A DNA stretch of 32,026 bases, taken from positions 1 to 32,026 of the forward strand of contig NZ_JADEWX010000055.1 in assembly GCF_015207395.1 (NCBI RefSeq), read 5' to 3'. How positions within the stretch are numbered: position 1 is the first letter of the stretch; every line of letters starts with the position of its first letter. Below are positions 9,098-16,471 of this stretch, piece by piece. The notes under the pieces are model-generated. The model was given only the letters and a program-made list of their open reading frames with translations, was not told the DNA's origin and did not search any database. The position numbers and the translations under genes were made by a program. Source of the DNA: Nodosilinea sp. LEGE 07088 (GTDB lineage: Bacteria > Cyanobacteriota > Cyanobacteriia > Phormidesmidales > Phormidesmidaceae).

Positions 9098-9130
9098 CAA
9101 CATTTCCATAAAAGCTGCAATGAAATGTTG
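9098..9130. repeat. perfect 9-bp inverted repeat in a divergent intergenic region
   Basis: CAACATTTC (9098-9106) and GAAATGTTG (9122-9130) are exact inverted copies with a 15-nt spacer. A second pair, CTGCAA and TTGCAG (9115-9133), overlaps the right arm, so two alternative hairpins are possible. It lies between a membrane protein gene (minus) and the pseudouridine synthase gene (plus). Operator or chance; no T-run. Confidence 0.6.
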
Positions 9131-9252
9131 CAGTACGTTAAAGACACTGAAAAATCTTGGACTTGCGGGGGTGGCCGTTTGGGAGTGTCTGCTCCAGCCA
9201 TTGGGAATGGCTGCCCAGGAAGTCCAGGCATTAGATGCGCTGGGATGATGGC

Positions 9253-9843
9253 ATGGGATATCAATATGTCTTGTTTTACAAGCCCTATAACGTCTTGAGT
9301 CAGTTCAGTCCAGGCAATACCCCAACGGCTCCTGCCGCTCGCCTAACGCTCAAGGATTTTATCCCGATGCCCGGGATTTATCCGGTCGGGCGTCTCGATC
9401 GCGATAGCGAAGGGCTCATGCTGTTGACTAACCATGGCCAGGTACAGCACCGCCTCAGCGATCCCCAATTTGCTCATCCCCGTACCTATTGGGTGCAGGT
9501 TGAGCATGTGCCACGACCCTCTGCCCTGGCACAATTGCGCCAGGGGGTCACCATTAAGGGCTACCGCACGCGCCCCTGCCAGGTCAATCTGCTCCAGGCT
9601 GTGCCATCATTGCCGCCTCGCCACCCACCTATCCGCCACCGCCAACGTATTCCGACTGCCTGGCTAGAAATGACCTTACATGAAGGCAAAAACCGCCAGG
9701 TGCGCCGCATGACGGCGGCGGTAGGGCATCCGACGTTGCGGCTGGTGCGGATTGCGATCGCGCATCTCACCCTAGATCACCTACAACCTGGCCAATGGCG
9801 ATTGGTTACGCCCAGCGAACGGCAACGTCTGCTACAGATTTAG
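9253..9843 (+). CDS. rRNA pseudouridine synthase, RsuA/RluE type
   Basis: A 196-aa protein without an S4 domain, closest in layout to E. coli RluE, which modifies 23S rRNA. It starts GYQYVLFYKPYNVLSQF and has the catalytic loop GRLDRDSEGLMLLTN with the nucleophile Asp49. LEMTLHEGKNRQVRRMTAAVGHPTLRLVRI is the conserved RsuA-family C-terminal motif. The frame is open from an ATG at 9235, but 9253 gives the usual family start. The exact modified uridine cannot be read from sequence. An imperfect hairpin covers the stop codon region. Confidence 0.92.
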   Translation: MGYQYVLFYKPYNVLSQFSPGNTPTAPAARLTLKDFIPMPGIYPVGRLDRDSEGLMLLTNHGQVQHRLSDPQFAHPRTYWVQVEHVPRPSALAQLRQGVTIKGYRTRPCQVNLLQAVPSLPPRHPPIRHRQRIPTAWLEMTLHEGKNRQVRRMTAAVGHPTLRLVRIAIAHLTLDHLQPGQWRLVTPSERQRLLQI

Positions 9844-9879
9844 GAAAAATCGACACACAACTGTGTTCGACTTGTCCTA
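9841..9879 (+). other. long imperfect stem-loop spanning the pseudouridine synthase stop codon
   Basis: TAGGA (9841-9845) pairs with TCCTA (9875-9879). Inside a 5/5 internal loop, CGA-C-ACAC (9851-9858) pairs with GTGT-TCG (9863-9869) around the loop AACT. There is no T-run, so it is not a classical terminator; it could be a 3'-end stability or processing structure. Confidence 0.45.
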
Positions 9880-10145
9880 CCTGCGTCAAGAATCGATAGT
9901 TTCAGCACGTCACAGTGGGAACAGTAAGTTACCATGAGCTTGCAGCCGAGGGTTGTTAGACTCATCCTGACAAGTGACTATCATTTCCCTGGTGGGTAGG
10001 GTGCTCAACCGTTCCGCATTTTTAGTGGTTATGATTAGAGCCTTTGCTAGGTTTCCTGCGCCCAATCTTCGAGTTGTTCGAGCTCCTTTGATTGAGGCGC
10101 AATTAATGACTGGCTGGCTGGCCTAACGTTTGGATCATCGCTAGG
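9844..10145 (+). other. 302-bp intergenic region upstream of the PP2C gene
   Basis: Apart from the stem-loop at its left end, I see only a possible -10 box TATGAT at 10030-10035 without a convincing -35 partner. No small gene or RNA gene was recognised. Confidence 0.4.
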
Positions 10146-12002
10146 ATGCTAATCTGTCCTCTCTGTGAGTTTCAAAATACTGATTCACAACGATCCTGCG
10201 AAGGATGTGGCCAGCCGCTTCAGCGGTGGCGAGTGATAGATATTCCTGACCCTGGGGCAGTGGCACTTAGCCTGCCTCCAGACGATACCGAACACTACAT
10301 TGATGATGACAAACGCTATCGCGTTATTAGTCCTGGCTCCCCAGGCATGACTGTCGCCGCTGCTGCCTCGTTGACGGTCATCGATTGTCAGCCCAGATTG
10401 GCATCTCCTCTGCAAGCCTTGCAGCAGGCCTGGCTTGAATCTCCCGACCTCGATCCTTCCGACCACCCGTTAGCGACCAAAATACCCGCAGTAGCCTATC
10501 CCTATCTAGCCCTCCAAGCTGATTATTTCCCGGCTGTGCCAGAGTTACACCATGCCTGGCAAACCCGCGATCGCACGATCCTGTTGGTTGAGAACCGGAG
10601 TAGCTGGCTGCCTCTAAGTATTGGGTGGTCTGCTATTGATGATCCGCTACAGCATATTCAGTGGTTGTTTGAGACCACTCTACTTTGGGAAGCTCTAGCC
10701 CCTTGGCAGGGACAGTCTACTCTGCTCAACGCCGAGCGACTGACCCTCAATGAAAATAGCCTGCTTTGCCTCACCCAGATTGACCAGGTTGCCCATCAGC
10801 CGCCCTTGTCTCTGCAAACTTTAGGATACATGTGGCAATCGATGCTGGGTGTTAATTTTGACTCCCTGCCAGCAACGGTTCAAGTTTTGATCGAGGCTGT
10901 AGCTGAAGGCACAGCAACTGATATTAAGTACCTAAAAGACGCCTTGGCTGAAGTGGCAAGGGCTTATCAGCAGCCTGAACCCGATGCGCCAGGCAGAGAC
11001 TGGAGTGATACAGAATTGGATGCTTCAGTGGTATCAGCTATCAATGCAGAGTCTGACCTAGAGCCCGATCTGCTGGTTGAAGAGCTCGACTTTGACGCTG
11101 TCTTTGACACCCAAGAAAGCAGCGACGACGATGGCAATGCCTGGTCTATTGAGGCACCCACCATGGTGCTGCCGATGAAGCTGGCTACCTTAGATGACGC
11201 TGGCAAAAGTCACGTAGGGCAGCAGCGCCACCACAATGAAGACTGGTTTTTTACCCAGACTCAGCTACATAAAGTGAGTGGCCCAAAGGGGGTTGTACTT
11301 CGCTCTAAGGGGTTTTATGTGCTGTGTGATGGCATGGGTGGCCATGCCTCTGGCGAGGTCGCTAGCCAACTGGCTGTCAGTACTCTGCGAGATTACCTTG
11401 CCGAGCATTGGTCTGATCAGCTGCCCGACCAAGGGATCCTGAGCGAGGCAGTGCTCACGGCTAATCAGGCCATCTTTGATATCAATCAGTCTCAGGCGAC
11501 CTCTGGGATAGGGCGTATGGGAACTACCTTGGTAATGGCGCTAGTGCACAACCTCGACGTCGCTGTCGTGCATGTGGGTGATAGCCGCCTTTATAGCTAC
11601 AGCAGGCGTTTGGGCCTGCGACAGCTAACCCTTGACCACGAGGTAGGGCAACGAGAGATTAACCGAGGAGTGGAGCCTGAATTGGCCTATGCCCGCCCAG
11701 ATGCTTACCAACTTACCCAGGCCCTTGGACCACGGGGTAAAGAAGACCTGAGTCCCAGTATCGCCTATCACGAAATCACTGAAGATACGCTGCTGCTGCT
11801 CTGCTCCGATGGACTGAGCGACAACGACTTGCTCGAACGACACGTGGATAGCCACATAGCCGACTTGCTCAGTTCTAAAGCAAATCTTGACCATGGCGTC
11901 GCTCAGCTGATCGATTTGGCTAACGAAAAAAATGGCCATGACAATATCACAGCCATCCTAATTCGAATTAAATTACAGCCTGATCTGGCACCGCAAGCCT
12001 AG
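10146..12002 (+). CDS. zinc-ribbon PP2C-type serine/threonine phosphatase
   Basis: A 618-aa three-part protein. Residues 1-25 form a zinc ribbon with Cys4, Cys7, Cys18 and Cys21 (CPLC, CEGCGQPL). Residues 30-340 are a conserved-looking region of unknown fold that ends in an acidic stretch. The C-terminal PP2C domain starts near 350: HVGQQRHHNEDWFF at 356 carries a metal-binding acid, DGMGGHASGE starts near 395, and MGTTLVMAL, HVGDSRLYSYS, LLLCSDGLSD and GHDNITAILIRI follow. All main PP2C motifs are present, so it is probably an active Mn/Mg-dependent phosphatase, cytosolic (no signal or TM). Targets are unknown; no kinase gene adjoins it. Confidence 0.93.
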   Translation: MLICPLCEFQNTDSQRSCEGCGQPLQRWRVIDIPDPGAVALSLPPDDTEHYIDDDKRYRVISPGSPGMTVAAAASLTVIDCQPRLASPLQALQQAWLESPDLDPSDHPLATKIPAVAYPYLALQADYFPAVPELHHAWQTRDRTILLVENRSSWLPLSIGWSAIDDPLQHIQWLFETTLLWEALAPWQGQSTLLNAERLTLNENSLLCLTQIDQVAHQPPLSLQTLGYMWQSMLGVNFDSLPATVQVLIEAVAEGTATDIKYLKDALAEVARAYQQPEPDAPGRDWSDTELDASVVSAINAESDLEPDLLVEELDFDAVFDTQESSDDDGNAWSIEAPTMVLPMKLATLDDAGKSHVGQQRHHNEDWFFTQTQLHKVSGPKGVVLRSKGFYVLCDGMGGHASGEVASQLAVSTLRDYLAEHWSDQLPDQGILSEAVLTANQAIFDINQSQATSGIGRMGTTLVMALVHNLDVAVVHVGDSRLYSYSRRLGLRQLTLDHEVGQREINRGVEPELAYARPDAYQLTQALGPRGKEDLSPSIAYHEITEDTLLLLCSDGLSDNDLLERHVDSHIADLLSSKANLDHGVAQLIDLANEKNGHDNITAILIRIKLQPDLAPQA

Positions 12003-12033
12003 GTGTCGTCGTTGGGTTGCAACCGATGGCGCG

Positions 12034-12270
12034 CTAGTCCTCTTCCCAGGATTGAACTGCTAGCAGCTCATGGATAGGATCTTGGGTGGTGAAATCGAAC
12101 TCCTCCAGCTCCTTTTTCCAATGCAGCCAGTCGTCTCCAAACAGGAAAGCGATTTTCCAGATTGGATCGCTAGGGCTAACGACTTTAGATTTCTTAACTA
12201 AAGACTCAACCTGGCGTTGAAATTTCACCATTGGGTGAGCGACAACTAGGTCGGCAATTGCGTCTGTCAT
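12034..12270 (-). CDS. 78-aa hypothetical protein
   Basis: A small soluble protein with no recognised family. It has several tryptophans, a predominantly helical look and a mixed charge pattern (MVKFQRQVESLVKKSKVV, then IWKIAFLFGDDWLHWKKELEEF). Codon usage is like its neighbours and the frame begins with ATG. Convergent with the PP2C gene (31-bp gap). It may be lineage-specific; no function can be proposed. Confidence 0.65.
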   Translation of the reverse strand: MTDAIADLVVAHPMVKFQRQVESLVKKSKVVSPSDPIWKIAFLFGDDWLHWKKELEEFDFTTQDPIHELLAVQSWEED

Positions 12271-12600
12271 ATTTTCGATTAAAAAGCTCTTGAGAACGTT
12301 GGTCTAGGACTACAATGCACACACTTGAAACTTGTGCAAACCCAGCCCTATATTCAGGCCAATAGCATAACACAAGGACGAAAAAGTGCAATTCTCGGTT
12401 ATGAATAGTCTGCCGGGGCCGTGGTGAACGCGCTACAGACGACACCTAAACTCAATATACCTGATGGCACCGATCGCTACCCGAGGTTACTCTCCTACAG
12501 GATGGGGAGATAACCGTACCTCTGGCCTAGCTTCTAAGAGTGACCCCAATAATCGCTACACTAGATGTCGCACTCCCTGTTGCCCCCTTAGCGTTGACCA
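12271..12600 (+). other. 330-bp divergent intergenic region upstream of thrS
   Basis: A plausible plus-strand promoter is TTGAGA at 12290 with TACAAT at 12311-12316, but the 15-bp spacing is short. If it is used, thrS would have a leader of roughly 280 nt. I looked for a T-box, a Zur box and a Thr-rich leader peptide and saw none. Confidence 0.4.
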
Positions 12601-14406
12601 ATGGCCCCAGCAGATCTATCGCCTATCTCTCTGCCTCGTACTAGTGAGTCGGAGTCACTAAAGCGCATTCGCCATACCTTCTCCCACGTGATGGCGATGG
12701 CGGTGCAGTCCCTCTTCCCCAAGGCGCAGGTGACTATCGGCCCCTGGATTGACTACGGCTTCTACTACGATTTTGATAGCCCTGAGCCTTTCACTGAGCA
12801 AGACCTGAAGGCGATTAAGAAAGAGATGATCAAGATCATCAACAAAGGGCTGCCCGTCGTTCAGGAAACCGTGACTCGCGAAGAAGCTCAGCGCCGCATT
12901 GCCGATCTGGGCGAGCCCTACAAGCTCGAAATTTTGCAAGACCTGCAAGACCCCATTACCCTCTACCACTTGGGCGACCAGTGGTGGGATCTCTGTGCTG
13001 GTCCCCACGTAGCCAGTACCGCCGATCTCAACCCCAAGGCTTTTGACCTAGAGAGCGTGGCCGGGGCCTACTGGCGCGGCGACGAAACCCGAGCCCAGCT
13101 GCAGCGTATCTATGGCACCGCCTGGGAAACCCCAGAGCAACTGCAAGAATACAAGCGCCGCCGTGAGGAGGCGAAACGCCGCGATCACCGCAGGCTAGGC
13201 AAAGAGCTAGGCCTATTTATCTTTGCTGACGATGTTGGGCCGGGACTGCCCCTGTGGACCCCCAAAGGTACGGTGCTGCGGTCTACCCTAGAAACATTTC
13301 TTAAAGATGAACAAACCAAGCGGGGCTATCTCCCCGTAGTTACCCCCCACATCGCCCGGGTAGATCTGTTCAAAACCTCAGGCCACTGGCAGAACTATCG
13401 CGAAGATATGTTCCCCCTCATGGCGGATAACGATGCCGATCGCCTGGCAGAAGAAGGCTTTGTCATGAAGCCCATGAACTGCCCCTTCCATATTCAAATC
13501 TACAAGAGCGAGCTGAGATCCTACCGAGAACTGCCCCTGCGGTTGGCCGAGTTTGGTACGGTGTACCGCTACGAACAGTCGGGTGAATTGGGAGGGCTAA
13601 CTCGGGTGAGGGGCTTTACGGTGGATGATTCTCACCTATTCGTGCGCCCCGAGCAGCTAGATGACGAATTTCTCAAAGTGGTAGATTTGATTCTCACGGT
13701 GTTCCGCAGCCTCAAGCTGAAGAACTTTAAGGCTCGACTTAGCTTTCGCGACCCTGAATCGACCAAGTATATCGGTGGCGATGAGGTGTGGGAAACGTCA
13801 GAAAATGCCATTCGCCGAGCCGTGCGAACCTTGGGCATGGAGTATTTTGAAGCCCCAGGGGAAGCGGCCTTCTATGGCCCAAAGTTAGACTTTATTTTTC
13901 GGGATGCGTTGGAACGCGAGTGGCAGTTAGGCACCGTACAGGTGGATTACAACCTGCCCGAGCGCTTTGATCTAGAGTACGTAGCCGAAGATGGCTCTCG
14001 CCAGCGTCCGGTGATGATTCACCGCGCGCCTTTTGGCTCTCTAGAGCGGCTGATTGGCATCTTGATTGAAGAGTACGCAGGCGATTTTCCGCTATGGCTG
14101 GCTCCGGTGCAGATGCGACTGCTGCCGGTGACCGAGGAGCAGCTAGGCTTTGCCCAGTCGGTAGCCGACCAGCTGTTGGCTAAAGGCGTGCGGGTCGAGG
14201 TCGATGCCAGCGGCGATCGCCTGGGCAAGATGGTGCGCAATGCCGAAAAGGCCAAGGTGCCGATCATGGCGGTAGTCGGTGCCAAGGAGCTGGAGGCCAA
14301 CGCCCTCAATATTCGCACCCGGGCCCGGGGTGAGCTGGGGGCATTGCCGATCGCTGAGGTGGTTGAAAGGGTTGCTGGCGCGATCGCAGCCCGAGCAGAC
14401 TTCTAG
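12601..14406 (+). CDS. thrS: threonine--tRNA ligase, TGS-less form with intact editing domain
   Basis: A 601-aa class II synthetase that charges tRNA-Thr. There is no room for the N-terminal TGS (N1) domain. The protein opens directly into the editing (SAD/N2) domain, whose metal-type residues are all present: His25 and His29 (HTFSH), Cys132 and His136 (CAGPH). The catalytic core follows: motif 1 region FLKDEQTKRGYLPVVTPHIA, zinc ligand cysteine in MNCPFH, motif 2 with YRYEQSGEL and DDSHLF, motif 3 with IHRAPFGSLERLIG, then the anticodon-binding domain. This length is usual for cyanobacterial ThrRS. Its stop is 12 bp from that of the convergent SLH gene. Confidence 0.96.
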   Translation: MAPADLSPISLPRTSESESLKRIRHTFSHVMAMAVQSLFPKAQVTIGPWIDYGFYYDFDSPEPFTEQDLKAIKKEMIKIINKGLPVVQETVTREEAQRRIADLGEPYKLEILQDLQDPITLYHLGDQWWDLCAGPHVASTADLNPKAFDLESVAGAYWRGDETRAQLQRIYGTAWETPEQLQEYKRRREEAKRRDHRRLGKELGLFIFADDVGPGLPLWTPKGTVLRSTLETFLKDEQTKRGYLPVVTPHIARVDLFKTSGHWQNYREDMFPLMADNDADRLAEEGFVMKPMNCPFHIQIYKSELRSYRELPLRLAEFGTVYRYEQSGELGGLTRVRGFTVDDSHLFVRPEQLDDEFLKVVDLILTVFRSLKLKNFKARLSFRDPESTKYIGGDEVWETSENAIRRAVRTLGMEYFEAPGEAAFYGPKLDFIFRDALEREWQLGTVQVDYNLPERFDLEYVAEDGSRQRPVMIHRAPFGSLERLIGILIEEYAGDFPLWLAPVQMRLLPVTEEQLGFAQSVADQLLAKGVRVEVDASGDRLGKMVRNAEKAKVPIMAVVGAKELEANALNIRTRARGELGALPIAEVVERVAGAIAARADF

Positions 14407-14418
14407 CAGATATCTATC

Positions 14419-14862
14419 CTAGGGCGTTGTCGGTACCTCAGTCTCAAGCTGGCGCAGGTCGCTCAAAGACTGCTCCATGGCTTCAATCAGCTCCTCTACA
14501 GCCTGCCCTTGCTCTGCTTGCTGCTGCTGCACCAGACCTGAAAGTACGCTCAGGCAGGAGTCCATACCGGCGGCAAACTCGTAGCGAGTGACGGCCTCTT
14601 CGCCCCGAAAGCTGCCATCGGGGTAGCCACTGATACAGCCGTAGGTTCCCGCCAGATTGAGCAGGGCTGCGTAGGCCCAGTGGTCGGGGGAGACATCGGT
14701 AAAGGGTAGCCCTAGGACGGCCTCATCTGCCTGAGCGCTGGGTTCAATGGCGGAATTTTTGGTGTTGGGTGCCGCAATGGCAGGGGCGATCGCCGCCAGC
14801 ATGCTAAAGCCAATGCCTAGCCCTAGGCTTAGAGCACCGCGAAATAATGGCTGAGTCGTCAT
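14419..14862 (-). CDS. secreted miniature SLH-domain protein (SLH plus coiled coil, no porin barrel)
   Basis: A 147-aa protein. I chose the ATG at 14862 over the upstream frame start at 14895 because GGAG lies eight bases before it. A signal peptide ends near residue 30 (AIAPAIA-AP). One SLH domain occupies about 54-107 (FTDVSPDHWAYAALLNLAG, GCISGYPDGSFRGEEAVTRYEFAAGM). A short coiled coil follows (about 108-143, rich in Gln, Glu and Leu), and then the protein stops. In cyanobacterial SLH-OprB porins the same SLH-plus-coil is followed by a large beta-barrel, which is absent here. It is expected in the periplasm, perhaps bound to peptidoglycan. It may be an independent small anchor or a shortened porin copy. 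Confidence 0.88.
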   Translation of the reverse strand: MTTQPLFRGALSLGLGIGFSMLAAIAPAIAAPNTKNSAIEPSAQADEAVLGLPFTDVSPDHWAYAALLNLAGTYGCISGYPDGSFRGEEAVTRYEFAAGMDSCLSVLSGLVQQQQAEQGQAVEELIEAMEQSLSDLRQLETEVPTTP

Positions 14863-15002
14863 CCCACATCTCCGAAAACAGCTTTTATGTCTCATTGTAG
14901 AGGCAGGCCCATTGTAGAGATAGGCTTGAGGGCGTCTTCATGGGCACCCATAGTGATAGTATCCTGGGCCTGATTGTTCCATAGCTGTCGGAGACTTTTT
15001 CG

Positions 15003-15935
15003 GTGACTACATCTGTTTGGGTGACTGTACCTGCCACAACCGCCAATATTGGCCCTGGTTTTGATTGCTTAGGTGCAGCGCTTACCCTATACAACCGCTT
15101 CCGATTTAATCTGCTTGACCAGGCACCGGGAGATGTGGCCATTGAGGTGCAGGGGCTAGACGCCGGGCGGGTAGTGACTGATCGATCTAATCTGGCCTAC
15201 AAAGCCTTTGCCAGCTACTTCCACAGGCGAGGACTTGTCGTGCCAGCGGTGGCGATCGCAATTGATCTCGATGTCCCCCTAGCGCGGGGCTTAGGCAGCT
15301 CGTCAACGGCCATTGTCGGGGGGCTGCTGGGGGCCAACGCTCTCTGCGAGGATCCCCTTGATCTAGCCGCCCTGGTCGAGATGGCCATTGCTATCGAAGG
15401 TCATCCCGATAATGTAGTGCCTGCTTTGGTGGGGGGATGTCAGCTTGCCGTGGCGAATGACAGCGGTTCCCCCACGCTATGTCCTATCCCCTGGCACAAA
15501 GAAATCGTTCCTGTCGTGGCTATCCCAGATTTTGAGCTGTCTACGGTGGCGGCGCGTCAGGTACTCCCCAGCACCTACAGTCGTGCCGACGCTATTTTTA
15601 ATGCCGCCCATCTGGGGCTACTGCTGCGGGGGTTGGCGATGGGGCGCGGCGACTGGCTACAGGCCGCGATGGGCGATCGCATTCACCAGCCCTATCGCCA
15701 AACGCTGATTCCTGGCTACGATACGGTCGCTAGGGCAGCTGCCGATACAGGGGCCTACGGCTTAGTCATCAGTGGTGCTGGCCCGACGTTGCTGGCCTTG
15801 GCCCCAGCCCAGAAAGCCCCTCAAGTCTGTAACGCCATGGCCACGGCCTGGCAACAGGTAGGACAATCGGTAAAAACTCGAGTGCTGGCTCTCGAAACAC
15901 AGGGAGCCAGCGTTTCCCCAGTAGCTATTGCCTAA
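15003..15935 (+). CDS. thrB: homoserine kinase
   Basis: A 310-aa GHMP-family kinase that phosphorylates homoserine in threonine synthesis. It shows the family N-terminus TVPATTANIGPGFDCLGAAL, the ATP-binding loop PLARGLGSSSTAIVGG (about residues 95-110) and a C-terminal SGAGPTLLAL. The start is GTG, supported by GGAG at 14990-14993 with nine-base spacing. The gene lies close to thrS on the same strand, separated by the opposing SLH gene. No terminator is visible downstream; the next 536 bp are the ndhD upstream region. Confidence 0.95.
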   Translation: MTTSVWVTVPATTANIGPGFDCLGAALTLYNRFRFNLLDQAPGDVAIEVQGLDAGRVVTDRSNLAYKAFASYFHRRGLVVPAVAIAIDLDVPLARGLGSSSTAIVGGLLGANALCEDPLDLAALVEMAIAIEGHPDNVVPALVGGCQLAVANDSGSPTLCPIPWHKEIVPVVAIPDFELSTVAARQVLPSTYSRADAIFNAAHLGLLLRGLAMGRGDWLQAAMGDRIHQPYRQTLIPGYDTVARAAADTGAYGLVISGAGPTLLALAPAQKAPQVCNAMATAWQQVGQSVKTRVLALETQGASVSPVAIA

Positions 15936-16077
15936 GAACGATCTGGCACCCGCTAGGCAATGCAGAACATTTAGGCAAAACCAAGCAGGCACAGCAGCAG
16001 CCACAGCTCATGCGGTGGCCTCAACCCCAGATGTTGCAAAGCTTAAGATTCCGAAGCATTGATATACATAAATGTGA

Positions 16078-16107
16078 GTGCTCAGTTTAATTAATTAAAC
16101 TGAGCAC
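16078..16107. repeat. perfect 30-bp palindrome
   Basis: The 15-base half GTGCTCAGTTTAATT at 16078-16092 is followed immediately by its exact reverse complement to 16107, with no spacer. As RNA it could form a stem of about 13 bp with a 4-nt loop. No T-run follows, so it is not a standard terminator, though it could still end or stabilise the thrB transcript. As DNA it could be an operator for a dimeric regulator. Confidence 0.95.
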
Positions 16108-16182
16108 AGGCCTTAAATGCCTGTACAGTCTTCATGCCAGACTTTTGAATGTCAATCTTCCAAGATTTTTTACAAAAACTGC

Positions 16183-16212
16183 TTATCAAAAGTTTATTAA
16201 GTTTCCTATACT
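16183..16212 (+). promoter_or_regulatory. possible ndhD promoter
   Basis: TTATCA (16183-16188) and TATACT (16207-16212) are 18 bp apart, a plausible sigma-70-type -35/-10 pair in an AT-rich segment. It would give a leader of about 250 nt before the ATG at 16472. This rests on motif likeness only. Confidence 0.35.
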
Positions 16213-16391
16213 AGAGGCGAGCGCAAAGATAGGTATATATCTCTATCGATCTTGCAGTCCGGTTTGTTTTTCGTCATTCCCGTCAAGGGCATGGTTTGCT
16301 CGCTGAAGTCCTCCGACCTCCTCGCCTAGGGTAGGCCGCCGCGAACAGCAACGGTAGCTCGTCGGTCAAACGATGGCTCCGCCAAGGGTAT

Positions 16392-16412
16392 GTGTCTGTC
16401 TCAAGCAGACAC
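16392..16412 (+). other. perfect 7-bp hairpin in the ndhD leader
   Basis: GTGTCTG (16392-16398) pairs exactly with CAGACAC (16406-16412) around a 7-nt loop, 59 nt before the ndhD start. A separate 10-bp palindrome, GTAGTACTAC (16448-16457), follows 14 bp before the ATG. Together they suggest a structured leader, possibly affecting translation. Confidence 0.55.
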
Positions 16413-16471
16413 TGGAACCGGAATATAGATGCGCTAGCTGTTTTGTTGTAGTACTACTCACGCGAATTGTC

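Larger units (their letters stand above)
15936..16471 (+). other. 536-bp structured region upstream of ndhD
   Basis: This is the longest gene-free stretch in the window. From left to right it holds a perfect 30-bp palindrome (16078-16107), an AT-rich segment with a possible promoter (16183-16212), a C/T-rich stretch, a perfect 7-bp hairpin (16392-16412) and a 10-bp palindrome (16448-16457) just before the ndhD start. An in-frame ATG at 16373 exists but the added 33 residues are Cys-rich and unlike NdhD. No ndhF or tRNA is present here. Confidence 0.6.

Noticed and set aside
8993-9298. 101-aa open frame on the plus strand before the pseudouridine synthase.
   Set aside because: It overlaps the real start of the pseudouridine synthase and the start of the opposing membrane-protein gene. 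The composition is unlike a protein and there is no recognisable domain.
12464-12661. 65-aa frame overlapping the thrS start, considered as a threonine leader peptide.
   Set aside because: It has no run of threonine codons, no attenuator hairpins with a T-run, and overlaps thrS in another frame.
16373-16471. N-terminal extension of NdhD from ATG 16373.
   Set aside because: The 33 extra residues contain several cysteines and no membrane-protein character like NdhD. The family start fits the ATG at 16472, and the extension overlaps leader hairpins.
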